Source: Romeriopsis sp046049545
Lineage (GTDB): Bacteria > Cyanobacteriota > Cyanobacteriia > Leptolyngbyales > Leptolyngbyaceae
Reading direction: 5' to 3'
Assembly: GCA_046049545.1 (NCBI GenBank)
Contig: JBJORF010000021.1
Span: forward strand, 1 to 64,000
DNA: 64,000 bases
Under the pieces are notes generated by a model. That model had not been told where the DNA came from and ran no database searches. It was given only the letters and a program-made list of their open reading frames with translations. Below, in pieces: positions 53,486-62,398 of the stretch. How positions within the stretch are numbered: position 1 is the first letter of the stretch; every line of letters begins with the position of its first letter. Position numbers and translations under genes: made by a program.

Positions 53486-54883
53486 TTAAGGTGAGTCGAT
53501 CGGTGTCGCTGTATCCGGAATATCCGGCGAGATGTGAGGCATATCCGGCGAGATGTAAGTGGTCAACGCCAAGCCCGCCAGCACTAAGCCCGCCAAAATC
53601 AAAAAGACGGTCTTCAACCCCAGCGCCGATTCTGCCACCCCCGCCAGGACTAAGGGCAAGGAAAGCGCAATGTTCACGGCATTATTTTGCAAGCCAAAGA
53701 CTTTGCCGCGCATGTCTTCCGGCGTTTCTTCCTGAATCGTGGTCTGCATCGGTATCCCAATCAGGGCGGCACAAATGCCAATCCAGGCGATCGTACTCAA
53801 GCTGGCCCAGAGGCTCATGTGGAAAAAGGCCAATAGGGCGAGCCCGACCGCCATGCCGATCGAGCCGTAGGTGCCGAGCCGTTGGTTCGAGAGCCGTTGG
53901 CCGAAGTTGCCCAGGAGCGTTGCGCCGATCGCCATGCCCACGCCGCCCGCTGAGAGCAGGAAGCCGAACTGTGAGGACTTAATCTCCGGCATCACCTCCG
54001 CCAAGCGCACCGCCAAAACGGAAAGGGCTGCAAAAATCGAGAATAGGATCACCAGCTGAATCAACGCTGCCCGCACCCGCTTTTGCTCCGCTAGGTAGCG
54101 CACCCCATCTTTGATATCCGCGAAGACGTGGGGCTGCACTTGGTTGGGATCGATTTTGGCCTCCCCAGTTTTCAGCAACAGTAGGATCAACCCGGCGATC
54201 GCATAGCCGCCGCCGACCAGGACATCCTTACCAAAGTCAGCAATTTTGAAACCGGAGAACAGATGATCCGCGATCGCCAACAGCGGTTCCCCGAGCGCAA
54301 AGCCCAGAATCACTGAAATCATCATCGTCGTGGTGTAGAGCGAATTTGCCGGGAGCAGGTCGCGTTTATCGACGACTAAGGGAATCGCCGACTGCTCCGC
54401 CGGGGCAAAGAACTGAGTCAGGGTGGAAATCAGGAACGTAATGCCCAGCATCAAGGCGAAGCCCACGGGGGTATCGCCCCAGGGCTGCCAATTGCTGACC
54501 AAGCTCAGCAGCGGCAGAATCGCCAAGACCAATGCACCCCGGAGCAAATTTGTCAGCACGAGAACGGCTTTTTTCGACCAACGATCGACATAAACTCCCG
54601 CGATCGAGCCAAACAGCATCGCCGGAATCGTAAAGGCCACCATAATCGAGGATACCCAACCGCTAATCGCCTGGTTTTCCTGCTGGAAGCGCCCATCGAT
54701 CAGCGCAATCATCAGCACCAGATAAACCTTGTCCGCAATCTGCGAAAACACCTGCCCCGACCACAGGGTTAAAAACTTCCGATTCTTCAAAACTGGCAAA
54801 AATCCGCCCGTCGAAGCTTCCGGGGCAGATTCAAGGGCAGTATCGTCTGCGTCACGATTCGGTGTGGGAGTTGGAAGATTCAT
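53486..54883 (-). CDS. MFS transporter (DHA3/EntS-like)
   Basis: 465 residues with about 12 helices in two halves (VLKNRKFLTLWSGQVFSQIAD start; AGVYVDRWSKKAVLVLTNL loop 2-3; ETPEDMRGKVFGLQNNAVN loop). It belongs to the multidrug/siderophore-export-like MFS group, usually proton-driven efflux; the substrate is unknown. The C terminus contains a duplicated ISPDMPHISPDIPD unit from a 21-bp DNA repeat at about 53516-53557. Its start overlaps the recO stop by 4 bp (ATGA), so both are likely one transcript with deoC. Confidence 0.85.
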   Translation of the reverse strand: MNLPTPTPNRDADDTALESAPEASTGGFLPVLKNRKFLTLWSGQVFSQIADKVYLVLMIALIDGRFQQENQAISGWVSSIMVAFTIPAMLFGSIAGVYVDRWSKKAVLVLTNLLRGALVLAILPLLSLVSNWQPWGDTPVGFALMLGITFLISTLTQFFAPAEQSAIPLVVDKRDLLPANSLYTTTMMISVILGFALGEPLLAIADHLFSGFKIADFGKDVLVGGGYAIAGLILLLLKTGEAKIDPNQVQPHVFADIKDGVRYLAEQKRVRAALIQLVILFSIFAALSVLAVRLAEVMPEIKSSQFGFLLSAGGVGMAIGATLLGNFGQRLSNQRLGTYGSIGMAVGLALLAFFHMSLWASLSTIAWIGICAALIGIPMQTTIQEETPEDMRGKVFGLQNNAVNIALSLPLVLAGVAESALGLKTVFLILAGLVLAGLALTTYISPDMPHISPDIPDTATPIDSP

Positions 54884-55974
54884 TCAAATAACCGAATAGG
54901 ACGCGCTCGTCGATTGATACCGATAGCTCCGGTTGGGGCGCGCGGCCGCGCGCCCCAAACACAGTCAATAACCCACATTAAATATGGAAACAAACAGTAA
55001 AACAAACTGTCAATCAAACTGGCCGATCGGATTGGCCGATCGCAATGGTATTGAGCATACTGGCGCAAAATTCGTTCAATTCTGCGCCAAGCGGTATGCA
55101 ATGCTTCCCCAGAATAACCAGCATTATCGGAAACCTGGGGCAAAGTTTCCTGTGCTAATTGTTGCATTAAATAAAGCTCAATGGCATCGATTAGCAGCAT
55201 CGTTTGGGGTGCGGATTTCTCGCTATGACGTTGACGGCGATAGCGCGGCAGTTGTGCGATCGTCATCACCCGGTATTCTCCGATCGCCTCGCGCACCAAG
55301 GCAAAGTCCTCGGCTTCCAGCTTCCCGGCCTGAAATTCCGCGCGACTGGTTTCGAGGGCCTTGAGTTGCTCATGCAAAGCTGGCAAGCTAATCACCCCGC
55401 CGCCTTCAATGCTGAAGCCGACTTGCGCGTCTTCCATTGCCTCCAGGTTGGGTTCCAGCACGGCATTACTGATGCTGCATTGCTGTACCTGGGGGGCGAG
55501 ACCGCCGAGGGCCAGTAACTGATAGACCGCTTGGCTCAGGGCTGGCAAAATCTGTTCGGGTTCGGCGGTGGCAATGCGGCTCAAATGTTCAGTGAATAAA
55601 TAATATAGATCCGCTTGGGGCTGTTCGGTCAACGCCTGATGCAAGACGATTTCCGCCAAATACTGACCCGCTGTGAGCTTGGCCAAGTCACGGGCGAGAC
55701 CGGGGTAGGATTCGAGGGTTTCGGCTTGGCTGATCCGATGTAGGGATTTGCCTTGGGCCACGAGCAAATCATTGACGACGAAGAGGCCGCTCCGACCCCC
55801 GAGTTTGGCATTGGGTTTCCGGGCACCAGGGGCGATGAGTCGTAATAGCCCCATTTCCGGGCTGAGGAGCGTGAGCAACCGATCGCTCTCGCCCATGGGG
55901 GTCGCCTTGAGGTTAATCCCAGTGAGCCGAAAGGTCCGACCTGTACCGCCTTTTGCCGCTGTACTTCTCGGCAT
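54880..55974 (-). CDS. recO: DNA repair protein RecO
   Basis: 364 residues. The OB-fold N terminus (RTFRLTGINLKATPMGESDRL, LRLIAPGARKPNAKLGG) and the helical C domain (GQYLAEIVLHQALTEQPQ) are typical. RecO helps load RecA in the RecFOR pathway. The expected end is near residue 315-330; beyond it the frame continues across a 26-bp perfect palindrome (54933-54958), giving an odd tail WGARPRAPTGAIGINRR. The extension seems to come from insertion of a repeat before the old stop. The start at 55974 is 4 bp after deoC. Confidence 0.9.
   Translation of the reverse strand: MPRSTAAKGGTGRTFRLTGINLKATPMGESDRLLTLLSPEMGLLRLIAPGARKPNAKLGGRSGLFVVNDLLVAQGKSLHRISQAETLESYPGLARDLAKLTAGQYLAEIVLHQALTEQPQADLYYLFTEHLSRIATAEPEQILPALSQAVYQLLALGGLAPQVQQCSISNAVLEPNLEAMEDAQVGFSIEGGGVISLPALHEQLKALETSRAEFQAGKLEAEDFALVREAIGEYRVMTIAQLPRYRRQRHSEKSAPQTMLLIDAIELYLMQQLAQETLPQVSDNAGYSGEALHTAWRRIERILRQYAQYHCDRPIRSASLIDSLFYCLFPYLMWVIDCVWGARPRAPTGAIGINRRARPIRLFE
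54933..54958. repeat. 26-bp perfect palindrome inside the 3' end of recO
   Basis: TTGGGGCGCGCG followed by GCCGCGCGCCCCAA (54933-54958) reads the same on both strands. It resembles the GGGCGCG/CGCGCCC hairpins in the intergenic repeats at 1515 and 49092, suggesting an element of that family inserted into recO. Confidence 0.85.
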
Positions 55975-55978
55975 TGCC

Positions 55979-56650
55979 CTAACCCTGCTGCTTCGCAGCA
56001 CTCAGCCAGGCCACTCCGTAGGAGGTGCCCAATCGCGTTGCCCCTGCCAGCACCAGTTCATAGGCTTGATCCAGGGTGCGAATGCCGCCAGAAGCCTTCA
56101 CACCGACCCGATCGCGGGCAATCTGACTGAGCAATCGCACATCCGCTACCGTCGCGCCGCCCTGCCAGCCCGTGCTGGTTTTGAGAAACTTCGCTCCGGC
56201 ATCCATGGCAATTTCAGCGGCGAGTTGCTTTTCGGCCTCGGTCAGCACGGCAGTTTCCAAAATCACTTTCACCACCAGCCCTGTCGCTTGCACAATATCG
56301 GCGATTTCGCGATGTACGCGATCGCTGGCTCCGGATCTCAAGGCCCCCAGATTAATCACCACATCCAATTCGGTTGCGCCATGCTCTGCGGCTTCCTGGG
56401 CTTCGTAGAGCTTAGTCGCCGCCGTATTGAACCCAGTCGGGAAGCCAATCACAGTACAAACCTGGGGGGCTTTGCGATGTAATTGTGACACGGCTCGCTG
56501 AACGTAGCAGGGGGCAATGCACACTGAGGCAAAGCCAAACCGATCGGCTTGGTCACACCATTCATCCACCTGCTCAAGCGTCGCCCAGGGACTCAGTAGG
56601 GAATGGTCAATCAGCGGTGCCAGGTCAATTTCAGCAATGCTTTGCGGCAT
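55979..56650 (-). CDS. deoC: deoxyribose-phosphate aldolase
   Basis: 223 residues. It is a class I aldolase cleaving 2-deoxyribose-5-phosphate to acetaldehyde and glyceraldehyde-3-phosphate. The Schiff-base Lys is in AGAKFLKTSTGW, with the second Lys in VGVKASGGIRT. CTVIGFPTGFNTAATK and DVVINLGALRSG are also conserved. It is the first gene of deoC-recO-MFS, with recO starting 4 bp later. Confidence 0.95.
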   Translation of the reverse strand: MPQSIAEIDLAPLIDHSLLSPWATLEQVDEWCDQADRFGFASVCIAPCYVQRAVSQLHRKAPQVCTVIGFPTGFNTAATKLYEAQEAAEHGATELDVVINLGALRSGASDRVHREIADIVQATGLVVKVILETAVLTEAEKQLAAEIAMDAGAKFLKTSTGWQGGATVADVRLLSQIARDRVGVKASGGIRTLDQAYELVLAGATRLGTSYGVAWLSAAKQQG

Positions 56651-58148
56651 GGGGCGAGGAGTTCAGTACTTGGTGAATTCAGTCCCCACCAGCATAACGA
56701 AGGGAGGCACAAACTGTACCTCCCTCAACCGTGGTCGCTTGAAACCCTGATCCGTATCCCCCCAAAGCCAAGTCACCTTGCACCGGCCAATCACAACAAA
56801 TGCTTGTTGCAATCAAATCAGTCAAATTTCAAAATCCCAGAAATCAATCGCTTCCGAACAGACACTCGAACTCAATATCACCTCGATCAGCCATCTACCG
56901 AGTACCCAGACCTTGAGTGACTGGGGGTGGCGTAGTCGGTTGCGGCACAAAAGCGGCCACCAAAACCCTCGAAGCATTGTTGCTAGTCGCAGTCGATTGC
57001 ACTGGTGTCGCAACCAATCCCGAAATCGCAACACCTGTCACAGCACAACAGACAATTTTCAGAGCGGAACTCATCATTTCAGTAACCCAAGCGCTTCACT
57101 TAACAATTGATACTAGGTTGGATGCAGGTATTTCTACGGAGGCTTTAGACTTTCTTCAACATCGAGTAGATTCCGCGTTACACAAGTTTCGCTATCTTCT
57201 ACAGGCTTGCTGATGGCTTATTGATGCCTTATGGAAACCCAACATCGACTTTGGCAAACACACAGGAACAAAACACAAACGACTAGGCTCAGAGGCAGAG
57301 GAGAATTCGCAATTACCTCAAGCTCTGATTTCACCCTTCAGCCAACATCACACTTCAAACAACAGGAAGTCACAGAAATTCACTCGCGCGGGCGTGTGAT
57401 TGTATCACAAAGAACAGCAAATTTTGAAAATCAACAGGTTGTTTTCAAGGCTGATGTAATTTACGCTTGCACCTCGGAAAAGTTAATCCGGGGAAACCAG
57501 GAATCACATCCCAACAGAGAACAGGGCACCTAAGTAAAAACACTGACAAAGCTCAAATTAGCCAAAATTTTAGGCACATGGGCACGCAGGATTTTCTACA
57601 AAGCCTTACGTATCAGAGTGACAGAGATCACACGACTAGGTTGTGTCTAGTGTCGCGAATGAAAAAAATTTTTGATGAGTGGGTATGACAGTTTTCGAGC
57701 TGTCACAGCTTCAGATCGATGAGTCGATGTTGCGGAATGCCACGGGTTGACAAGTATTAGCAAATCGTCGTGTAGCCTTTGTTGACTGGCTTTAATGGAG
57801 CAGATCGCAAGACTATAAGCAGCTTACGCGGACAAATGCACGATCGATGCCGCTGAATCATGCGCGGGGAAAATGTGCCAATTCATGACCCTTCGAGTTC
57901 GGGATCCCCGTATTTCTACGACGCTAGATGTGGCGGATCATTCCAGTACGGTCGAACGACTTGACTTTTGCCGGATCCGCAATAATGATTGATGCCTGAT
58001 TGCGGCGATCGCGACCCGCATCTAGGTCAAGGGATCGTCACGAATCCTGAATCAATTATTAAGCTCTGTTGCAATCTGCTTCAGGCCGTCAAAACGCCCG
58101 TGATAGGATGCATGGGTATCTTTTTTTGAAACGTTTGGAGAAAAGGCT
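56651..58148. other. 1.5-kb gene-poor region upstream of chlP
   Basis: Contains a hairpin GGGAGG (56702-56707)/CCTCCC (56719-56724), a possible small secreted-protein gene on the minus strand (56895-57077), and a hairpin TGACAG (57686-57691)/CTGTCA (57700-57705). From 57100 to 58050 the sequence is AT-richer, with no long ORF and no tRNA cloverleaf I could fold. It holds the chlP promoter and leader and might host an unannotated small RNA. Confidence 0.5.
56895..57077 (-). CDS. possible 60-residue secreted peptide
   Basis: MMSSALKIVCCAVTGVAISG... forms a credible signal peptide (cut near TPVQS/A), followed by a short Thr/Pro-rich mature part ending TQGLGTR. The ribosome site is weak. There is no homology I recognise. 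It is the only convincing ORF in the 1.5-kb region. Confidence 0.4.
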   Translation of the reverse strand: MMSSALKIVCCAVTGVAISGLVATPVQSTATSNNASRVLVAAFVPQPTTPPPVTQGLGTR

Positions 58149-59369
58149 TTGGCACTACGGGTAGCTGTTGTAGGTGGAGGTCCCGCCGGAGCTTGTGCGG
58201 CGGAGGTACTCGCAAAGGCGGGTATTGAAACATTTTTAATCGAACGCAAATTAGATAACGTGAAGCCCTGTGGTGGTGCGATTCCCCTCTGCATGGTGCA
58301 GGAATTTGACCTACCGGAGTCGATCATCGATCGCAAAGTCCGCAAGATGAAGATGATTTCGCCGTCGAACATCGAAGTGGACATCGGTCAGACGCTTAAG
58401 GACGATGAGTACATCGGCATGGTGCGTCGGGAGGTGTTTGATGACTTCCTGCGCCAGCGGGCGGCGAGCCTCGGCGCACAACTGATCAATGGCACCATGT
58501 ACAAGCTGGAAATCCCTACAACCAGCAATGGCAAGTATGTGCTGAACTATGCCGACCACTCCAACGGGATTGAAGGTGAAGATAAGCGTCTGGAAGTGGA
58601 CTTGGTGATCGGCGCGGACGGCGCGAACTCGCGGGTGGCCAAAGCGATCGATGCGGGCGACTACAACTACGCGATCGCGTTCCAAGAGCGGATCATGATT
58701 CCGCCGGACAAGATGGAGTATTACCAAGACCTGGCGGAAATGTACGTCGGGGATGACGTGTCGCCGGACTTCTACGCTTGGGTATTCCCGAAGTATGACC
58801 ACGTTGCGGTGGGTACGGGGACGATGAAACCAAACCAGGCGAAGATCAAGCAGTTACAGGCGGGGATTCGGGCCCGTGCGGCCTCGAAGATTCGCGGCGG
58901 GAAGATCATCCGCGTCGAAGCGCATCCGATTCCGGAGCATCCGCGTCCGCGTCGGGTCGTCGGTCGGGTCGCCTTGGTGGGTGATGCGGCAGGTACCGTA
59001 ACCAAGTCTTCCGGTGAGGGGATTTACTTCGCGGCGAAGTCGGCGCGGATGTGTGCCGAGGCGATCGTTGAGTTCTCTGAAAAGGGTGCGCGGGTGCCGA
59101 CGGAGGCCGATCTGAAGGTCTACCTGAAGCGCTGGGACAAGATGTATGGGACAACCTACTTGGTGCTGGACATCTTGCAGCGCGTGTTCTATCGCACCGA
59201 CGCGACCCGTGAAGCGTTTGTCGAGATGTGTTCGGATATCGATGTGCAGAAGCTGACCTTTGACAGCTATCTGTATAAGACGGTAACTCCGGCGAATCCG
59301 CTGACGCAGATGAAGATTACCGCGAAGACGATCGGTAGTTTGATTCGTGGGAATGCTTTGGCACCCTAG
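58149..59369 (+). CDS. chlP: geranylgeranyl reductase (chlorophyll/tocopherol synthesis)
   Basis: 406 residues; reduces three double bonds of geranylgeranyl diphosphate or geranylgeranyl-chlorophyll to the phytyl group. The FAD-binding GGGPAGACAAEVLAKAG is at the N terminus, GADGANSRVAKAIDAG and VGDAAGTVTKSSGEGIYFA follow, all typical of ChlP. It starts at TTG 58149, with GGAG 8 nt upstream. The terminator at 59403 follows. Confidence 0.97.
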   Translation: MALRVAVVGGGPAGACAAEVLAKAGIETFLIERKLDNVKPCGGAIPLCMVQEFDLPESIIDRKVRKMKMISPSNIEVDIGQTLKDDEYIGMVRREVFDDFLRQRAASLGAQLINGTMYKLEIPTTSNGKYVLNYADHSNGIEGEDKRLEVDLVIGADGANSRVAKAIDAGDYNYAIAFQERIMIPPDKMEYYQDLAEMYVGDDVSPDFYAWVFPKYDHVAVGTGTMKPNQAKIKQLQAGIRARAASKIRGGKIIRVEAHPIPEHPRPRRVVGRVALVGDAAGTVTKSSGEGIYFAAKSARMCAEAIVEFSEKGARVPTEADLKVYLKRWDKMYGTTYLVLDILQRVFYRTDATREAFVEMCSDIDVQKLTFDSYLYKTVTPANPLTQMKITAKTIGSLIRGNALAP

Positions 59370-59402
59370 AGTTATCGGATCAGACCAGTGAGTTAATCGG
59401 TG

Positions 59403-59434
59403 AATGGGATGGGTCGTTGGGCCTGTCCCATTTT
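59403..59434 (+). terminator. terminator of chlP
   Basis: AATGGGA (59403-59409) pairs with TCCCATT (59426-59432), with an inner GG/CC pairing, then TTTT to 59434. It lies 34 bp after the chlP stop. Confidence 0.8.
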
Positions 59435-59560
59435 CGATCAGCAGCGTGAAACTTGCTTAAGCCAAACTAGATTCATCCTTTTAGAATATTAAAACTGTCC
59501 GATTTTGCCCACAAGTTGGTGAAATCAAGAAATTAGCTTCAAAGTTATGAGAGTTTTAGT

Positions 59561-60472
59561 ATGAATGATCTTCTGGGAATGGCAGTTTGTGATGAGTGCA
59601 ATTCTCGCATTCGCGTTTTCAAACGCCATGAATCGCTAATTGGGAAAACTGTCCGTTGTCCCAAATGTCACACTAACTTTACACTCACATTGGAAACCCC
59701 AACCAATAGTGACATAATCGCTGTGGAAGCGGAGCAAGAAGAAGAGAAGCAGCGTAAGAAGAAACGTTCCAAGGATGAAATTCGCGCATCACACATCACA
59801 ACAGCGTTAGAGGGATTTCGCGCGCTACATGGTCGATTGAAGGAAATCGCCCAGGCTTCAAGTAGTTCGGAGGAGCAGGTGCGGATTTGGTGTGTTGACG
59901 CACTGAAAACCGCACTCGGATTCAATCATGCTCAAATTGACACAGAGCTAAAGGCGTTGAATGGCCGAGTCGATATTGCAATTAAGCTGGGTGACACGGT
60001 TCAAATGATTATTGAATGTAAGAATGTCCGGTCAAAGTTGAAGAATAGTGTGCGTGATCAGGCAGGAAGTTATGCCACAACCTTGTCGGCACCTTGGGCC
60101 GTCGTGACGAATGGTGACATCTGGAAGCTCTACCGCGTCACGCCACAACCTGGGAAAACGCCCCGAATGGATTTGGTATTTGATATTGCACTGTTAGATG
60201 AAGACGGGATCAGTGAAAGCGACGCTGAAAACCTCTATCTACTATCCAGTCGGGCTTTAACTTCAGGCGATACAGAGAGTGAGTATCATAATGTGCGTTC
60301 TACCTCTGCACCTAAGATCTATGACGCTTTATTTTCAGAGCGCGTCCTTGATGCCATGCGGTTGGAACTGACGCAGACTTACAAATCGGAAACGAATCAA
60401 AATGTCAAGATTACCAATGAGGATGCAAAAGCGGCAATGCATGATCTAGTTACTCCGCTTGACCTTGGATAA
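59561..60472 (+). CDS. zinc-ribbon plus PD-(D/E)XK nuclease-like protein (HsdR-N type)
   Basis: 303 residues. N-terminal zinc ribbon: C10-x2-C13 and C33-x2-C36 (CDEC, CPKC; MJ0042-like). A charged linker (EEEKQRKKKRSKDE) leads to a nuclease-type core: NGRVDIAIKL with D138, then MIIECKN with E152-x-K154, and QAGSYATTLSAPWAVVTNG, as in the N-terminal domain of type I restriction R subunits. No helicase, methylase or specificity gene accompanies it. It could be a stand-alone defence or repair nuclease; catalytic activity is inferred from the intact D-ExK. Confidence 0.8.
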   Translation: MNDLLGMAVCDECNSRIRVFKRHESLIGKTVRCPKCHTNFTLTLETPTNSDIIAVEAEQEEEKQRKKKRSKDEIRASHITTALEGFRALHGRLKEIAQASSSSEEQVRIWCVDALKTALGFNHAQIDTELKALNGRVDIAIKLGDTVQMIIECKNVRSKLKNSVRDQAGSYATTLSAPWAVVTNGDIWKLYRVTPQPGKTPRMDLVFDIALLDEDGISESDAENLYLLSSRALTSGDTESEYHNVRSTSAPKIYDALFSERVLDAMRLELTQTYKSETNQNVKITNEDAKAAMHDLVTPLDLG

Positions 60473-60729
60473 CCGCTTAGGCAGTAGAAGTTACGGGCTG
60501 ATCAGTGGATAGCCAGCCGAAGTAGGTTAACTCTCTGACCAGCCTCATTTGCTATCTTTAGGGAGAAGGCGCGCTCGTATTTCCGTCCGTTGAGGCCAGT
60601 TATGCAATACCAAATTTCAGTAAGGCATCAGCGTAATTCGCCTGATCTATTAAGTTTGTTTCACTGGGTAGATGACTAACCTGATTCCTGCAAGCCAATA
60701 TAGAGATATGCCAGAATGGAGATCTCATT
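60473..60729. other. intergenic region
   Basis: No convincing ORF. It ends with the GGAG ribosome site (60718-60721) of the next small gene. Confidence 0.4.
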
Positions 60730-60921
60730 TTGCTACCTACGCCCGAACAAAGTGCTGCCAGTGTTTTTGTCTGTCAGATGTTATCCAACTGTTATCGAGA
60801 TATCCAGATCTTTCGCTACAGTCCTACGAGTCAGATTCTTTACATTTTTGCGAACGATGAGTTGCAGATTGTCATAGCCCCAGATGGAAATTGGAGATTC
60901 TTAGATGAAACCGAACTATGA
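60730..60921 (+). CDS. DUF6888-like small protein
   Basis: 63 residues, starting at TTG with GGAG 8 nt upstream. The chain MLPTPEQSAASVFVCQMLSN..., then LYIFANDELQIVIAPDGNWRFL, matches the small cyanobacterial family I recall as DUF6888. It overlaps the next gene by 17 bp. Pairs of these two families are widespread in cyanobacteria and resemble toxin-antitoxin operons in layout, but no activity is established to my knowledge. Confidence 0.7.
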   Translation: MLPTPEQSAASVFVCQMLSNCYRDIQIFRYSPTSQILYIFANDELQIVIAPDGNWRFLDETEL

Positions 60922-61114
60922 TGCGATGTCTTGGTCAGAATTGAGGGCGTACATTCTCGAGCATCGGGACGATGTGGAAGCATTAGATGCGATGTACGCG
61001 CGGCGCAGCCCTGATGCTGAAGCAACTTGGTTTACTGCCCCGCAAAACCTCCAAGAATGGGAACAGCAAATGGCAACGCTCAAACCTTTGCTAACTCAAA
61101 AGCCCCAATCTTAA
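60905..61114 (+). CDS. DUF6887-like small protein
   Basis: 69 residues, MKPNYDAMSWSELRAYILEHRDD..., with SPDAEATWFTAPQN in the middle: the DUF6887-like pattern (short helix then acidic tail). It overlaps the upstream gene by 17 bp and the 3' end of convergent iscS by 4 bp. Small, charged and partner-linked, it is a candidate antitoxin if the pair is a TA system. Confidence 0.75.
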   Translation: MKPNYDAMSWSELRAYILEHRDDVEALDAMYARRSPDAEATWFTAPQNLQEWEQQMATLKPLLTQKPQS

Positions 61115-62271
61115 ATGTCGCGAGCTTGGCGTAGTTCGGTAACGGTTGTGCAAAAAGCAGCGGCGGCCCGATCGACTTCGATGCTGGTGGTCGATCGACC
61201 GAGTCCAAATCGCACCGAAGCGTAGGCTAAGTCTTCACTGCGGCCCAACGCCTGCAAAACATGGGAAGGCGCGATTTTAGCAGTGCTACAGGCGGAGCCA
61301 GAGGATACGGCCATCACCGATCGCAATCCCAATAGCAGCGCATTGCCATCAACGCCGGGGACGCTGACATTAAGGTTGCCTGCGAGGCGTTGAGTGGGGT
61401 GGCCGTTGAGCAGGATGCCCTCGACGGCTTGCAGCTTTTGCCAGAGCCGATCGCGTAGGGTCAAAATCCTGGCTTGTTCGATCGTCATTTGCTCAGTGGC
61501 AAGGCTGATCGCTTGGGCCATGCCGACAATCAGCGGCGGATTCAGGGTGCCCGATCGGCGATCGCGTTCTTGGCCGCCGCCATGGAGCTGCGGGGCGATC
61601 GTCACGCGCGGATCTTTGCGGCGGACGTAGAGGGCACCGATGCCCTTGGGGCCATAGATTTTGTGGGCGGTGAGGGACATCAGATCGATCGGCATGGTGG
61701 CCATGTCCAAGGGAATTTTGCCGATCGCTTGGGCCGCATCACTGTGGAAAAAGATGCCGCGATCGTGGCAGAGTTGGCCGATTGCGGCGATCGGTTGCAG
61801 CACCCCAATTTCGTTGTTTGCCGCCATAACCGAGACGAGGATGGTGTCCGATCGGAGCGCCGCTGTGAATTGGGTTAAATCGACGAGGCCATCGGGCTGG
61901 ACGGGCAAAACGGTGATCGCAAAGCCCAAACTCGCTAAATAATTGCAGGGATCGAGGACGGCGTGGTGTTCGGTGGCGAGGGTGATGATGTGCTTGCCCC
62001 GGTGGTGGTGGGCTTCGGCGATGCCTTTAATCGCGAGATTATTCGCTTCGGTCGCGCCACTGGTGAAGATAATTTCGGTCGGGTCGGCCCCGATCGCGCT
62101 CGCAATGCTTTCCCGCGCTTGTTTGACCGCCGATTCCGCATTCCAGCCGTAGACATGGCCCACACTGCCGGGATTGCCAAATTGTTCGGTGAAGAACGGC
62201 AACATCGCGGCCAAAACCCGATCATCAACGGGGGTAGTGCTGTGGGCATCGAGATAGATCGGCTTACTCAT
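61111..62271 (-). CDS. iscS: cysteine desulfurase
   Basis: 386-residue PLP enzyme supplying sulfur for iron-sulfur clusters and thiolated cofactors. The PLP Lys is K204 in SLTAHKIYGPKG, the catalytic Cys328 is in SSGSACSTAK, and TEHHAVLDP carries the stacking His. It is the IscS/NifS class rather than SufS by overall pattern. It is a single gene here, convergent with the small pair. Confidence 0.94.
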   Translation of the reverse strand: MSKPIYLDAHSTTPVDDRVLAAMLPFFTEQFGNPGSVGHVYGWNAESAVKQARESIASAIGADPTEIIFTSGATEANNLAIKGIAEAHHHRGKHIITLATEHHAVLDPCNYLASLGFAITVLPVQPDGLVDLTQFTAALRSDTILVSVMAANNEIGVLQPIAAIGQLCHDRGIFFHSDAAQAIGKIPLDMATMPIDLMSLTAHKIYGPKGIGALYVRRKDPRVTIAPQLHGGGQERDRRSGTLNPPLIVGMAQAISLATEQMTIEQARILTLRDRLWQKLQAVEGILLNGHPTQRLAGNLNVSVPGVDGNALLLGLRSVMAVSSGSACSTAKIAPSHVLQALGRSEDLAYASVRFGLGRSTTSIEVDRAAAAFCTTVTELRQARDI

Positions 62272-62398
62272 TAACGGACTTACTCATCAACAAAGCAGAG
62301 ATGTTCAGGGGGAGTGGCATCTCCTATGATGGACGATGGTTAGGGAACTGGCTAGGTTTTGGCAGGTTAGGTTTTGGGAAGCGCTGGGGGAATTGGGT

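Noticed and set aside
57231..57533. Plus-strand 100-residue ORF upstream of chlP
   Set aside because: Composition is unlike protein (no hydrophobic core, many Thr/Arg/Gln/His) and there is no ribosome site.
57900..57930. GAGTTCGGGATCCCC resembling a tRNA T-arm
   Set aside because: No acceptor stem, anticodon arm or D-arm could be placed around it.
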